This document shows, piece by piece, positions 8,477-23,300 of a DNA stretch of 64,000 nt. Origin of the DNA: Coprococcus sp. (lineage in GTDB: Bacteria > Bacillota_A > Clostridia > Lachnospirales > Lachnospiraceae). The translations under genes and the position numbers were made by a program. The DNA is taken from NCBI GenBank assembly GCA_017624085.1, contig JAGANU010000004.1:74693-138692 (forward strand). Reading direction: 5' to 3'. The notes below the pieces were generated by a model, which did no database searches, was not told where the DNA came from, and saw only the letters and a program-made list of their open reading frames with translations. Positions within the stretch are counted from its first letter, which is position 1. Each line of letters starts with the position of its first letter.

Positions 8477-10375
8477 TTATACCTCTGCTTCTAAGCTGGT
8501 GACATTATTGTCATCAGCTTTTTTTTCTATTCTATTAAAAATATCCATAAATTCCTTTCCGGTGATAGACTCCTTCTCAATAAGGAACTTTGCTATCTCA
8601 TCAAGGGTATCCATGTGATCTGAAAGAAGGCTCTTTGCCTTATCATAAGCCTCCTTCAGCTTATTCTTTATCTCCTCATCCACTCTTGCAGCAGTTTCAT
8701 CTGAGCACTGAAGAACTGTATTTCTATCAAGATACTTGCCCTGAAGCTGTTCAAGCTGCATAAGACCAAAGGCATCAGACATTCCGTACATGGTGATCAT
8801 TGCTCTCACGGTCTTTGTAGCCTGCTCAATATCATTTGCCGCACCTGTTGTAACGGAATCAAATTTAAGCTCTTCCGCAGCACGTCCTCCAAGAGTTGTT
8901 ATGATATTTGCTTCAAGCTCCGCCTTTGTCTCCATATATTTTTCTTCCTCGGGAACCTGCCATACATATCCAAGAGAGCCCATGGTTCTAGGGACGATAG
9001 TGATACGCTGTACAGGCTCTGTGTTTTTCTGAAGAGCGACAAGCAGTGCATGCCCCACCTCATGATATGCAACGATCTTCTTCTCCTCTTCACCAAGCAG
9101 CTTACCCTTTTTCTCTTTTCCCGCAAATACAAGCTCAACTGCCCCTATAAGATCAGCCTGGGAAACCTTATCCCGCCCGGCTCTTACCGCTGTGAGCGCT
9201 GCCTCATTTATAATATTTGCAAGATCTGCTCCAACCGCGCCTGCTGTGGCAAGGGCAAGCTCCTTCAGATTGACCGTCTCATCCATCTTAACATTTTTTG
9301 AATGAACCTTGAGTGTATCGACACGTCCCTGAAGATCAGGCTTTTCTACTATAACTCTTCTGTCAAATCTTCCAGGTCTTAACAGTGCCTTGTCCAGAGT
9401 TTCCGGTCTGTTGGTGGCAGCAAGGATTACGATTCCCTTTGAAGTGTCAAAGCCATCCATCTCTGCAAGAAGCTGGTTTAAGGTCTGTTCCCTTTCAGAA
9501 TCTCCTCCTCTCACATTGTCCCTGCTCTGACCAATAGCATCTATCTCATCAATAAATATTATGCACGGAGCCATATCAGCAGCCTGCTTAAACAGATCTC
9601 TCACTCTTGATGCTCCTACTCCTACATACATCTCAACAAAGCTTGAGCCCGACATGGAAAAAAAAGGAACATTAGCCTCTCCTGCAACGGCCTTCGCAAG
9701 AAGGGTTTTTCCTGTGCCCGGAGGACCTACCAGAAGAGCACCCTTAGGAAGCTTTGCTCCAATTTCCAGATATTTCTCCGGTTTATGGAGGAAATCAACA
9801 AGCTCAGTAAGTGATTCCTTTGCCTCATCCTCTCCAGCAACATCCTCAAAGGTTACTCCTGTCTTCTTTTCCATATATACCTTTGCATTTGATTTGCCAA
9901 AGCCCATCATTCCTCCTCGCTTTGAAAGCATTGACAGGAACAGGTAAAATGCGATGAACAAAAGAGCGTATGACAGAATTGTTCCAATCAGCATGGTGGC
10001 ACTTTCATTTATTCCCTGGTAGGTTGTAGCAAATTTCTCATGAGCTGTGCTAAGTCTGTCTGCCAGCTTTTCATCTTCTATTCTGACAGTTACATAGTTT
10101 GCCTTTTCCACATTGCCATCTTCATCTCTACACGTAAACTTGATCTTTTTTTCATATAAGTCCACGTTTTCTATATCGCCGGCTGACAGCATCTCTACAA
10201 ATCCGCTGTAAGGTATTTCCTGTTTTGAGCCATTCTTTATTCTGTCGTATGTCCTCCAGCATAAAATCGTAAGTAAAATTGAAAGACCTACAATAATAAA
10301 GTAATTTTTACCCTTTCCCTTGTTTCCGTCCTTATTGCTATCACCTATATCATTATCTCTCTGCCCGTTTTCCAA
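8477..10375 (-). CDS. ftsH: ATP-dependent zinc metalloprotease FtsH
   Basis: A 632-residue membrane AAA protease that degrades membrane and some soluble proteins. Membrane segments lie at about residues 24-41 and 127-150 with an extracytoplasmic domain between. The AAA module has Walker A GPPGTGKT (217-224), Walker [13 protein letters not shown] and the second region of homology ending in [11 protein letters not shown]. The protease domain carries the zinc motif HEVGH near 443. The start is TTG at 10373-10375 after AAAGGAG. The last 17 codons overlap the plus-strand terminator of the convergent gene. Confidence 0.97.
   Translation of the reverse strand: MENGQRDNDIGDSNKDGNKGKGKNYFIIVGLSILLTILCWRTYDRIKNGSKQEIPYSGFVEMLSAGDIENVDLYEKKIKFTCRDEDGNVEKANYVTVRIEDEKLADRLSTAHEKFATTYQGINESATMLIGTILSYALLFIAFYLFLSMLSKRGGMMGFGKSNAKVYMEKKTGVTFEDVAGEDEAKESLTELVDFLHKPEKYLEIGAKLPKGALLVGPPGTGKTLLAKAVAGEANVPFFSMSGSSFVEMYVGVGASRVRDLFKQAADMAPCIIFIDEIDAIGQSRDNVRGGDSEREQTLNQLLAEMDGFDTSKGIVILAATNRPETLDKALLRPGRFDRRVIVEKPDLQGRVDTLKVHSKNVKMDETVNLKELALATAGAVGADLANIINEAALTAVRAGRDKVSQADLIGAVELVFAGKEKKGKLLGEEEKKIVAYHEVGHALLVALQKNTEPVQRITIVPRTMGSLGYVWQVPEEEKYMETKAELEANIITTLGGRAAEELKFDSVTTGAANDIEQATKTVRAMITMYGMSDAFGLMQLEQLQGKYLDRNTVLQCSDETAARVDEEIKNKLKEAYDKAKSLLSDHMDTLDEIAKFLIEKESITGKEFMDIFNRIEKKADDNNVTSLEAEV
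8493..8526 (+). terminator. Intrinsic terminator of uvrC-yfbR inside the 3' end of ftsH
   Basis: Stem AAGCTGGTGACA / TGTCATCAGCTT (one G-T pair or mismatch) with loop TTAT, followed by eight T residues on the plus strand. The whole element lies within ftsH coding sequence. Confidence 0.8.
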
Positions 10376-10496
10376 ATTTCTATCTCCTTTTTCGACTTTA
10401 TCTTATTTAAATATTCATAATCACATCACTATTAGACTTTAATGCCATTCATATTATAAGTCAAGTAGCGTCACATAATGTACACATTTGCATGTC

Positions 10497-10526
10497 TTGA
10501 CAAGATGCTTTAGACAAGCGTACACT
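10497..10526 (+). promoter_or_regulatory. Promoter for the phospholipase C-like gene
   Basis: Plus-strand -35 TTGACA (10497-10502, perfect) and -10 TACACT (10521-10526), spacing 18, about 90 bases before the chosen start. Confidence 0.5.
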
Positions 10527-10620
10527 CTTACCAAAGCGAAACGGCTATCCCTGTCAATTGGGCTTCCATACAGAAGCGTCCATTTGTACATGTGGTGTAG
10601 CAACAGAAAGGACTGTTATC

Positions 10621-11295
10621 ATGCCTGGATACATAATGCATCTTTGTGAAGCTGCATACATTCTCGACAAGATAAAAATAAAAAATAGGGATGAGTTTAT
10701 ACTTGGCTGCGTGCTTCCAGATGCAGTAGCTTCCAAAGACTTAACTCATTTCAGACCTAGGTATCAGGATACACGAATAACAAAATACCCTGATATGGAA
10801 TATGTTATGAAAAAATATAATATAAATACACTTACTCCTGCAGATCTGGGTGTCATCTCCCACCTTCAGATGGACGCTCTGTATGTGAGCACCTTCTGGC
10901 CAAAATTCTTCACCTTTGAGGATAATCAAAACCAGCCTACCGAAATACATGATAATATTACTCACGTAAGAATGAAGGACGGAGGAATCCAAAAGGAAGG
11001 AACCTGTATACCTCTGTCAAGCTTCTTTTCACAGGAATACTTCTACGGGGATTATAATGCCACAAACAGCCTGTTTATAAAAGATTTTAATCCCCGTTTA
11101 CCTGCATACTACAGTGCAGACTTAACTATCACAGAATGTCTGTCCTACTCAGAAAAAAAGCTGGAAGAAGATCTGGCTGTATTCACAGCTGGGGATAATA
11201 TGCCAGCTGCTCCTACAAAGGTATTTCACTACTCTGACCTCAAGGATTTTATAATAAGCTGCGGAGAGGCTTTTATCAATCTCCTGCAGGTATAA
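10621..11295 (+). CDS. Putative zinc-dependent phospholipase C-like hydrolase
   Basis: 224 residues from the ATG at 10621, chosen over an upstream in-frame ATG because AGAAAGGA stands 8 bases before it and the protein then begins MPGYIMHLCEAAYIL, like many members of the zinc-dependent phospholipase C/P1 nuclease-like group (often MPG..TH). His and Asp residues that could bind metal are scattered in the first 110 residues (MHLCEAA; GCVLPDAV; VISHLQMDALYV). No signal peptide, so it would be cytoplasmic. Its own promoter precedes it and a strong bidirectional terminator follows. The family call is a pattern judgement; substrate unknown. Confidence 0.5.
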   Translation: MPGYIMHLCEAAYILDKIKIKNRDEFILGCVLPDAVASKDLTHFRPRYQDTRITKYPDMEYVMKKYNINTLTPADLGVISHLQMDALYVSTFWPKFFTFEDNQNQPTEIHDNITHVRMKDGGIQKEGTCIPLSSFFSQEYFYGDYNATNSLFIKDFNPRLPAYYSADLTITECLSYSEKKLEEDLAVFTAGDNMPAAPTKVFHYSDLKDFIISCGEAFINLLQV

Positions 11296-11345
11296 AAAAA
11301 GGCCTCATATTTACCATAACTCCGGTAAATATGAGGCCCTTTTTC
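11294..11345. terminator. Bidirectional intrinsic terminator
   Basis: Perfect 15-base stem at 11301-11315 and 11324-11338 (GGCCTCATATTTACC and complement), 8-base loop, seven A residues before and five T residues after. It serves the plus-strand hydrolase gene and the minus-strand giant gene. Confidence 0.9.
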
Positions 11346-11376
11346 GTTAATAATAGGTCTTTTAGAGTAGTAAGAA

Positions 11377-14300
11377 TTACTGTACTTTAGCGTATCTCAC
11401 TGTAGAGTATGAGCTGTAGAACAGCTTACCGCTTGCAGTCTTCTTATATGCTCTAAGTTTTACGTAATAGGTTTTTCCCTTTACAAGTCCGGTCTTTGTG
11501 TACTGTGACTTTGCAGTACTCTTCACTGCTGCAATCTTCTTGAAGCCTGTGGTTCTTGATGTAGACATGTATATTACATATCCATCTGCCCCCTTTACAG
11601 GATTCCATGCGGTAATAAGCTTTGATGCTCCCGCCTTAACTGCTACAACCGGGGTGGCAGGAAGTGTAACTGTTGAAAGCTTAGCTCCTGCATTTTGAAC
11701 AACCACAGTGCCGAACTTCTTGTAAGCTGTAACCTTATAGCTGTAAGCAGTTCCTGAAGTAAGTCTGGAGCTCACAAATGATGTCGTTGCATTTGATTTT
11801 ATTGTTCCAATCTTCTTGTAGGTTGTTCCACTCTTTCTGTAAACCATATATCCATCAGCGCTGCTAACCTTTCTCCAGGAAAGCTTAATGGATGTCGTGC
11901 TGTTCTTTGATGCGGTAAGCCCGGTAACTGCCGTCGGTGTTGTCATAATCTTTGCCGCATTCTCAGCTGACCACAGAACGGTCTTTCCTACGTATCTGTA
12001 TGCAACAACCTTAATCTTGTAAGCTGTACTTGCCTTAAGTCCACTGATCTTAATTGAGTTGGAAGCTGTTTTTCCAACCTCAACATACTTCTTGCCGGCA
12101 TTGTCAGTTCTATATACCTTGTATCCGGAAGCTCCGCTGACCTTATTCCACTTAGCATGTATTACTGTAGCATTTCTACTGCTGTAGGTAATTCCTGTAA
12201 CCTTTGCAGGATGTGTTCCGGTAAGCAAAGTAGCCTTCGATGCAGAATAGAGCAGCTTCGTATTCGAAGCCTTTACATAAGCCTTAACTGCAATATAGTA
12301 ATTGCGTCCACTTGCCAGCTTTGAAAGAGTGTATGTAAGCTGTGTTGTTCCTCCGGCCTTGGTATATGTCTTTCCATCCTTACTGTAATAAACCTCATAA
12401 CCCTGTGCGTACTTCACTGCGCTCCATGAAACCTTTACAGCGGATGTTGTAGACTTCACAAACTTGAGTCCTGAAACCTTACTTGGAAGAATGTTGAAGG
12501 TTACCGTCTTTGTTCCATAGAAGTTGTTGAGACCTGTAATCTTCACAGTCGCAATTCCAGGGTACTTATTGGATGAATAAACAACCTCATACTCCTCAGG
12601 GTCAATAACCGTATTGTCAATCGTAACCTTTACTGCAGGCTTAATTGCGCTTCCCGTATATGTCTTATCGGAAATCGGTGTCACTGTAGCTTCAGATATA
12701 TCAAATGCCTTTATTCTGAACTGCTGTGTTATTCTTCCCTTGAAATCCTTAAGGAAGGTCACAGTGAAGGATGCCTTGCTTGTTCTTGTAAGTGTTATTC
12801 CACTGTTGTTCTTGTAGGAAACGGTATAATCAACCCCCTCCTTAAGCACTGTACCTGCCCAGGTTATCTTCATGTTTGTAAACTTGAAGGCTCTTCCTGT
12901 GTAAGTAACCTCCGCTCTGATGCCCGTAATATCCGCTTCCTTACTTATATCTCTTCTTGATATTACGAAGTTCTTGCGGATTGAATCAGTGTAGTTTCCA
13001 ATTCCTGTAATAATAACCGTAGCTGTTCCCACGTGGAGATTGTTGATGTATCTTATGCTGTAATCCTCACCTAAGGTAAGCTGCTTTTCACCTAAGAGGA
13101 CTGTAACATTCTGCGTTACATTAGTACCTGTATATACCTTATCCTCCACTCCAAGAAGCACCGCATCAGTAAGACTAAGCTTTGCAATTGATACATAATT
13201 TGTAACGGAATCCTTGTAGTTTCCACGTCCGGTTATTACAACCTTTGCCTTGCTTGTTGCATCTCCTGTCTGCTCACAGCTTACTGTATAATCCTTACCC
13301 TCAACAAGAAGGACGTCACCATTCTTAACCGATACACTAGGAACAATCACTCCACTGTTGTTCTCAGCCACCGCGCCAACTGTTACTGTACAATTTTTAA
13401 TACTTCTTGCAGTAATGTCAAAAGTACCGGCAACAGTTCCGGTGTAGTTGCCCTTTCCTGTAATCTGTATCCTGCCCTTACCAACATAAATGTTGTTGCT
13501 GCAAGTCACTTCATAGTCATTTCCCGAAAGAACAAGTCCGTTCATCATCACGACAGCCTTTGGTGTAACAGCACTTCCTGTGTACTCCATAGTATCTGCT
13601 GTAACGGTTGCTCCTTCTATATTAAGCGGTGAAATATCAAACTCGGAAGTAATGCTTCCGGTGTAGTTTGAAGTACCTGCTGCCGTCAGCGTAACCTTCG
13701 CCTTACCCACGTTAATATTGTCTGTATACTTCACAATAAGCTCGTTTATTTCATCTTCGTCAAGAGCATATGAGATGCCTGTATTCTCCACAGAGGAAAC
13801 AGCCGGGGTGATTGCTTTTCCTGTATACGAATATACAGTTCCTGAAAGCTCTGCCTTAAAATCTGATATGTCTCTCTTTGTGATGTTGAATGTAATCTTC
13901 TTTGAACCAACATAATTTCCATATCCTGTGATATAGACGGTTGCTGTACCAACATTGAAGTTATTGGAGTAGGAAATCTTATAATCAGTTCCAAGAACAA
14001 GCTCCTCTGAATTATATGTAATGGTTACCTCAGGAGTTATGTACTGTCTTGCAAACTCCTGATCTGCTATTGCCTGTACCTTTGCTCCACTGATATTAAC
14101 AGGAGCCTTTGTGATTGAGAATTCCCTAACCACTGTTCCTGTGTAGCTTCCCTTACCTGTAATAACCGCCTTGGCAGGAGCTGTTGTAGTTGGAGCAATA
14201 TTGTTGCTGTAGCTTATTTCATAATCTACATCCTCAGTAAGAGTCACATTGTTGTAGGTAACTATAACCTCCGGTGTAATCTCACTTCCGGTGTAAACCT

Positions 14301-17300
14301 GACCGCCTATCTCGCCAACGTGACAGTCACTGTCTGCAATATTCTTTCTTGTGATTGCAAAATATCTGACAAGTGTTCCACTGTAGTTGCCCTGACCTGT
14401 TATGGTTATGACAGCCTTGTCTGTCACATTTATATTGTTGCTGTAGGAAACCGTGTAATCCTTTCCTGCTGTAAGCAGCTCTGTCTTGTATGTTACCTTA
14501 AGTCCCGCAAATACAATGTTGGTTCCGGTATATGAAACGCTGTCCTTAATTCCGCTGACAACAGCATCTGATATATCAGCACCGCCAATAGCAAACATAC
14601 GGCTTATTGTTCCGGTGTAGTTGCCCTTACCTGTAACAACTACCTCTGCCTCCTCGCCGGACTCAATATTGTTTCTATAGCTTACTGTATAGTCAACACC
14701 GCTTACGAGTGTGATGTCGCCATCAGCTACTGTAATTGCCGGTGTAACAGGATTTCCGGTGTACTGCTGACGCTCTATCTCCTTTATCTCTGCAAGAGAA
14801 ATGTCTCTTGGAAGAATATCGAAGCTCTCTGTAGCCGTACCTGTATAATTACCCTTTCCTGTTATTGTCACATAAGCCTTGGAGGACTGAGAGGTCACAT
14901 TCACATTGTCAGAATATTCTGCTGTAAAATCTGTATCCTCAACAAGTATTCTTGAGCCAACTGTAACTGTAAATGCCGGTGTAACAGCCTTTCCTGTATA
15001 TCTTGCAGCTGCTGTTTCAACAATTGCATCTGTGAGTTTTCTTGGATTGATTGTAAATCTCACACTGTTCATTCCGCTGTAGTTACCCTTACCGGTAATT
15101 GTAAGCACTGCGCTGTCTGATGCATTTACATTGTTGCTGAAGGCTGCCTCATAATCTACACCACAAACCAGTGTTCTTCCACCAAGCTCTACTGTGTATG
15201 AAGGTGTAACGGCACTTCCGGTGTATGTTCCATTCTCCACATTTACTGTGGCATTTTCCACTGAGAGTCCCACAATCTCGAAGGTTCTGCTTACACTGCC
15301 TACAAAGCCTTCCTTCTCAATGGCCGAAATTGTAACCTTACCTGTACCTACATCTGTGTTTGATGTATATGTAATCTCAAGATTATCAAATGCCGTCACC
15401 TTAACATTCTTTCCGAGTCTCTTAACAACAAATGAGGTTATCTCCGGCTTAACAGCCATTCCTGTGTATACATAGGATGCTGCGTCAAGAGTAATAATAC
15501 CGTCGCTGATATCAACAGGGACAATATTGAACTTTCCGCTTACCGAACCGGTATTGTTGTTGATTCCCTTTACAATAACCGTTGCCTCACCCTCATCAAC
15601 GTTGTTTACATATACAACTGAGTAATCCTGATCCTTTACAAGCTCCTGTCCGTCAAGAGTTACTGTAACGTCAGGGGTGAGTGGCTGATCCATGTTAAAG
15701 TACTGGTCAGGTATCTTGGAGATAACAGCCTTTGTTATATCATTAACAGTCTTTGATATAGCAAATGTAACGGAGGTCTGTCCCTTGTAATTGCCGGTTC
15801 CTTCTATCGTTACTACTGCCTTTGAATCACCGGATGTTACATTTATGTTGTTGCTGTAGGAAACAGTATAATCTGTTCCGGACACAAGCAGCTTTCCTCC
15901 ATCTCTCACTGTTACCGCCGGCTTAATCTCACTGCCTGTATAAATCTGTCCTTCTATGGCGTCCACACTGCATGCACTGATTTCCTTAGCAGTAATGCTG
16001 AAGGTTCTCTCAAGCTTGCCGCTGTAGTTGCCCTTTGCGGTAATAATAACCATCGCACGATCTGTCACATCGATGTTGTCTTTGTAGCGAACCTCGTAGT
16101 CCACATCCTCTGAAAGAGTCTTTCCATCGAAGGTAACGATAATGTCATCAAAGGTAATCTCCTTTCCGGTGTACACTGCACTTACCGGTATGCCTGTTAC
16201 TGTTGCTGCTTCTATAGAAATATTATTGATTTCAAAGGTCTTTGTGCAGCTTCCTGTGTAGTTACCCTTTCCAATTATTACAGCCTTTGCAGATGATGAA
16301 ACGGCAATGTTATCCTCGTATGAAACTGTATAATCTGTTCCGTATACAAGCTCCTTACCATCAAGGCTTACAGAAACAGAAGGAGTTATTTCCTTTCCTG
16401 TATACTTCTGTGCAGGAATATCGCCAACTATTGCAGCTGAAATATCTCGTGCCTTTATTTCAAAGAGCACTGTCACAGTTCCTTCAAAGTTTCCGACACC
16501 CGTAATCTGAGCTACTGCTCTTTCATCCTGAGATGTGGCATTCACATTGTTGCTGTAGGTTACTGTGTAATCAATCTGAGGATTTAATATCTCATCGTCA
16601 AGGGTGACCGTAATTTCAGGTGTAAGCGCTTCACCGCTGTAGGTTACCTCCTCAACCTTCGCAGTAATAGTCTTAATATTCTTTGGTGCAATAGTGAAGT
16701 TAGCAGCGCACATTCCCTTGTAGTTACCTGTACCTGTTACAGTAACCATGGCACTGCTTCCTGCAGCCACATTGTTGCTGCAGCTTTCAGTATAATCCTT
16801 ATCCTTAACAAGCACCTTGCCACCAAGAGAAACAGTATATTTCGGAACAATTGCTGAGCCTGTATATGTATAGCTTCCATCAACAGAAATTATTGCTCCT
16901 GATAGATCTACCTTCTCAATTGTAAAGGTCTTTGATGTGCTTCCTGTAAATCCACTGCCGGTCTTTGCAGTAACCGTTACTGTTGCAGTACCTACATTTG
17001 TATTATCAGAGTAGGTAATGTCAAACGCTCCAAGGGATGTTACTGTCTCCTGCTTTCCTTCCCTGCTTACTGTCAGCATAATAACCTCAGGCTTTAAAGC
17101 GCTTCCGGTATATTCAACAGAATCATAGGAAAGTGTCACATCTCCGCCTTTAATGTCTATTGGAAGAATCTTAAATGTAGTTGAAACAGAGCCTGTGTTT
17201 GTGTTGATACCATTTGCCTGGATGGTTGCAGTACCCTCACTAATATTACTTATGTAAACTAGTTCATAATCTACATCAGCAACTAATGTCTTTCCGCCGT

Positions 17301-20300
17301 AAGTAAGCGTTACCTCAGGCCTAATTTCATTTCCAAAGTCATAATACTGATCGTCAGGCTTGCTTATGCTTGCCTTGGATATGTCAATAATCTGCTTAGC
17401 AATTGTAAACACAGCAGCCGCTGTTCCCTTATAATTGCCGATACCCTTAATTGATATCTCTGCATTCTCCGTTATATCAACGTTGTTGCCATATGAAACA
17501 GTGTAATCAACATTCTCCTTAAGTACCTTATCACCATCTCTTATTACTACCTCAGGTGTAATAGGAGAACCTGTGTAGATCTGACCACCTACAGGGTCGA
17601 TACTACATCTTGCAATATTCTTCGCAGTAATTGTAAAGCTTCTGCTAACTTCTCCAACATAGTTTCCTTTACCTGTTATCGTACAAACAGCCGGATTGCT
17701 ATCAGTAGTAACGTTTCTGTTGTTTATGTAGCTTACAGAATAGTCTGTATTATTCTCCAAAAGTCTTCCATTTATGGTTACCTTTATTCCTTCAAATACA
17801 ATATCATCGCCGCTGTAAACTACCGTATCAGCAATTCCGCTTACCTCAGCTGACTCTATGCTGCATGCCTTTATCTCAAAGGTCTTACTTACGCTGCCTG
17901 TGTAATTTCCCTTTCCGGTAATTACCGCCCTGGCATTCTTTGTCACAGCCATATTGTCCTGATAATCAACTGAATAATCTGTGCCGGCCACAAGACGAAC
18001 ACTGCCATGTGTCATCACAATTTCAGGTCTTGCAGGACTTCCTGTGTAGCCTAAAGGCTCAATATCAGCAATATCAAGCTGTTCAATGTCCATAGGAAGA
18101 ATGTCAAAGACTGTCTCTGCAGTTCCGCTGTAATTTCCTATACCCGTAATAACAACAACAGCCTTCGCTGTGCCGGATGTAACATTTATGTTGTCGCTGT
18201 ATGCTGCCGTGTAATCAACGTCCTTAGTCAGTGTCTTTCCGTCAAGAGTAACGGCAAGCTCCGGTGTTACTGCACTTCCTGTAAATACGCCTGAATCTAC
18301 CACAATATCAGCCCTGTTAAGCTTCTTTGATGCAATAGTAAAGTATCCTGAAAGTGTTCCCGTATAGTTGCCAACACCTGTAATTGTGTACGCCGCCTTA
18401 TCTGACGCATCTATGTTGTTCGTACATGAAATAACATAGTCCACACCATTTGTAAGGATCTTACCAGCTAAGGTTACATGGCTTACCGGTATAACTGCCT
18501 CACCTGTGTAAACCTCACTGTCAATAACAACCTCCGCATCCTTTATTGTTCCCGCTACAATTGAGTATGATGCCGACGCACTTCCTGTGTAGCCCTGTCC
18601 ATCCTTTGCAGCAACAGTCACAAGTGCCTCTCCGACATTCGTATTATTGCTGAAGGAAGTATCAAATGCTGAGAAATCTGTAACAAGCTTATCCACACCA
18701 TTTCTTGTGACAGTAATGCCGGAAAGCTCTGCCTCCACAGCCGCTGAAGTATATACATACTCCTGTTTCTTAAGAGTTATGACTGCATTCTTAATATCTA
18801 TCGGAAGAATATTGAATGTAGTACTTACACTGCCCTTATTCTGGTCAATGCCTGTAACAGTAATTGTGGCTGTTCCCGGCTTAATATTGTCTGTGTATAG
18901 GACGCCGTAGTCAACGCCCTTCTCCAGTGTCTTTCCACCAAGTGTAACTGTAATGTCCGGTGTTACTGCCTCTCCGAAATTGAAGTACTCGTCCGCCACA
19001 GCACCTATAACTGCATCCGATATATCAAGTACCTCCTTTGAGATAGAGAAGGTAACCACTATCTGTCCGGTGTAATTGCCCATACCTGTAATAATCGCCT
19101 GGGCATTTTTAGTAATATTCACATTGTTGTTGTATGAAACTACATAGTCTTCATTCTCTGAGAGCACTATGCTTCCGTCTCTGACAGCTACCTCAGGGGT
19201 AACACTGCTTCCTGTATATATCTGGCCGCTTATGTCATCAGCCTTGCATAGCGCTATATCCTTTGGCACTATATCAAATGACTTCTTAATCTGACCTCCG
19301 TAGTTGCCGGCTCCCTTGATAAGTACATACGCCTTCTTCTCGTCTGTAGTTACATCTATGTTGTTTTCATAGCTTATGGTGTAATCAGAACCATAGCTTA
19401 AGATCTTGTCATTAAGCACAACACTTATATTGTCAAATACAATGCTGTCTCCTGTATATACGGCATTTTCAGGAACATTTGAAACCTCTGCCCCCGAAAT
19501 GCTGGCCATACATATCTCGAACAGCTTAGTAACAGTTCCCTGATAGTTGCCCTTTCCTGTTACGATAACCTTTGCTGATGTGCCCTTGTCCACATTATCA
19601 CTGTAGGTAACATCGTAATCTCTGCCCTCAGTTAACACTGCACCGCCATTTGTAACAACTACCTCCGGCATGATAGGATCACCTGTGTACTCGTATGCCG
19701 GCACATCAGATACATCTGAGGAAGCAAGGCTCTTCGGTGTAATGCTAAAGTACACGCTGAGTCTTCCTGTATAGTTTCCTGTACCCTTTAATACCGCACA
19801 TGCAAGGGCTGTATCTGTTGAAACATTTCTGTTGTTCTCATATGTAACAGTGTAATCTACATCAGCAGCAAGCTTCTTTCCGGCCACTGTTAATGAGATT
19901 TCCGGTGTTATATCTGAGCCAGTGTATACCTGTGAAGGTATGCCGCAAACTCCGTCGGAAATGCTTCTTTGTGCTATCTCAAAGGTACTGTTAACAGTGC
20001 CACTATAATTACCTGCTCCGGTTACAATGACCTTTGCCGAGCTTCCTGCAGCTACGTTATCCGAATAAGTAACTGTATAATCCGTATCTCTGACAAGCGT
20101 TTTTTCTCCCAAGGTTACTGTTACATCCGGAGTAATCTCAGAACCGCTGTAAACTCCATTTTGAGCCTCTACATTTGCCGTTTCTATAGATGCCTTTGTT
20201 ATCTCAAATGTAGCAGCTGCTGTACCTGTATAATTTGTATCGCTCTTTGCAGCCACACTCACAGAGGCTGTGCCTGCATTTACGTTGTCACTGTATGTTA

Positions 20301-23300
20301 TATCAAAGGATGATAAATCTGTTATTATCTCCTCACCATTTGCAGTGCTTACTGTAATTCTTGTAACAGAAGGAGCTATGCTGCTTCCTGTATAAGGGAA
20401 TGAATTACCCTTAAGTGTAATGCTGCCGCCTGTAATATCAGCAGGAAGTATACGGAAGGTTCTGACAACAGACTTATTGTATCCACCTATACCGGAAATT
20501 GTGACTGTTGCCTCTCCCACATTTACATTGTTTGCATAATCCAGCTTATAGTCCACATCCTGTGTGAGAGTCTCACCCTTATATGAAACAATAACGCCCG
20601 GTGTAAGAGCTCTTCCGAAGTCAAAAGTCTGATCATCTATCTGTGAAATATCTGCATTTGAAATATCCACAAGAATTCTTGAAATTGTGAACTCCTTTGT
20701 AACGCTTCCAGAATAATTGCTCTTACCTGTTATGATAGCCTTTGCCTGCTTAAGCTCTGTTGTCTCGTCGATGTTGTTTTCGTATGTCACGTCAAAGTCT
20801 GTTCCCTGGGTAAGAGTAATATCTCCATTGTTTATCACAACCTCAGGTGTTATTTCCCGACCTGTCCATATCTGACTAGGAATAGCCTTTATATCACAGT
20901 CTGCGATACTCTTGCTATCTATCACAAAGCTATACTTGCGGTTTCCTGTATAATTGCCAAGACCGATTATCTCAAAATATGTATCATCATTCTTTGTAAC
21001 ATTTATATTGTTATAGTAGGTCACAGTGAAATCTGTTCCAAATACAAGCTCCTCGTCCCCATCAAGAACCGAAAGGCTGTCAAATGTTATCTCTTTACCG
21101 GTATAAGAAACCTTATCACTGTATCCGTTAACCGTTATGCCGCTTACAGACCTTGGATTTATAACAAAGGTGGTCTTTAACTGGCCGGTGTAGTTGCCCT
21201 TCGCTGTGATCGTGATTGTTGCTTCTTTACCTAATGATGTTACATTTATATTGTTTGAATAAGCTACATCATAGTCTGTTTCCGCTGTGAGCAGTTTTCC
21301 ATTTGCAAGTGTTACTGTTACAGCAGGTGTTATCGGCTGGCCTGTGTATGTCTGATCAAAAACCTTAGACACTGAGCCACCTGAGATGTCTGCCTTTGCT
21401 ATCTTAAAGGTCTCAGCAGCCTCCCCCTTATAGTTACCCTTACCTGTAACGGTTACAGTTCCAGTTCCGGCAAAAATATTATCTGAATAGGAAACTGTGT
21501 AATCTGTCCCCTCGCTTAGCACTTCTGAGCCAAGAGTAACAACAACGTCAGGAGTTATGCTGCTGCCGGTGTAAACCTGATCAGCTACCTCTATAGCTGC
21601 ACTCTCTATCGACCTTGGAAGAATATTAAAGCTCTTTGAAGCAGTTCCGGTATAGTTTCCTGTACCCTTTATCGTAACAGTGGCCTCACCTACAGCTATA
21701 TTATTGCTGTATGAGGTAGTGTAATCCTTGTTGTATACAAGCGTTTTTCCACCAAGTGTAACAGTGACACCCGGTGTAAGCTCCTTATTCTGGAACACAA
21801 CATCATCTACAATCATCTCCGCATCTGCAAGACTTTGTGAAATAATTTCAAAGGTTGCTGATACACTTCCCTGATAATTGGTTCCTGTCTTTGCAGTTGC
21901 TGTAATGGTTGCAGTTCCAACATTTACGTTATCTGCTCCTGTAATATCAAAGTAGATTCGATCTGCTTCAGGAACTTTATTATCTCCGACTACAATGCTG
22001 CTGACATTTGGAAGCTGGGCAGTTCCGTTATATACCAGCTTGGCACTGTCAATTGAGAGTGTTCCCTTGCTGACATCTGCAGGATCAATTACAAAGCTTA
22101 CTGTCTTTGTATCATTGTAAAAGCCTGTTCCGGTGATAATCACACTGGCTGTTCCGGCATTAACATTGTTCTTATATGTAACGTTGTAGTCAACGCCCTC
22201 CGTCAGAGTATCCTCGCCATATGTAACTGTAATTTCCGGCTTAAGCTCACCGCCAAATGCATATGTGGCATTTGGTATTGTACCTACAACAGCGTTCTTT
22301 ATGCTCACTATTGTTCTTGATATAGAGAAATTAAGAACCTTTGTGCCTGTGTAATTGCCTATACCGGTTATTGTAGCCTTAGCATTTTCAGTAACATCTA
22401 CATTGTCCTGATACTCTACTGTATAATCCACATCATTTACAAGGGTGATATTGCCATGTTTTACAGATACTGCAGGAGTGATCTCCTTTCCGGTCCATAT
22501 CTGTCCCTCAATGTCTGAAATACCACACTCTGCTATATCCTTCCTTGCGATACGGAAGGATGTAGCCGCCTGTCCCTTATAGTTGCCGGTTCCTGTAATG
22601 GTAAGCTGTGCAGTTCCTGCAGCTATGTTGTTCTCATATGTCACAAGATAATCTGACACAGGAGTCAGAGTCCTTCCCCCTACGCTTACCACCGGCTCAG
22701 GCTTTACAGCCACACCTGAGTATACCTGATTTGCAACTGTAATTTCTGCCTTTGAAATATCCGCAGCCGAAATTGTATATGTATCCGAAATCTTTCCTGT
22801 GAAGTTTGAAGCTTCATTTGCAGTTACAGTGACCGTTGCAGTTCCCTTGTTTACATTGTCACTGTAGGAAACAGTAAAGGATGAATCAACGTCTATAGTG
22901 TTGTCATTACAAACGATGCCGCTTACTTCAGGCTCAATAGCACTTCCCGTATAAACAAAGCTGTTTTCGCCAAGAACAAGGCTTCCTGATGCAATGCTAT
23001 ACTTTGCTATTGTAAATGTTGTCTGAACCTGCCCCTTATAATTATCATTTCCCTTTGCTGTGATTGTTGCCACTCCGGCATCTACATTATCCGAATAGGT
23101 TACGGTGTAGCATTCCTTTGGAAGCACAGAGCCATCAAGAGACACAGAAATCTCCGGCTCTATATTCTTCCCAAACTGATATACAAAAGGTCCCTCATCT
23201 ACTATTGACAATGTCGCCTTGCTGAAATCTATGATTCCCTTCGCGATGGCAAATGTCTTTACAACACTACCTGTGTAGTTGCCCTTACCTGTTATTGTTG

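Noticed and set aside
13746..20313. Several 60-115 codon frames on both strands inside the giant gene
   Set aside because: They follow the repeat pattern in other frames, lack ribosome sites and are shadows of the coding frame.
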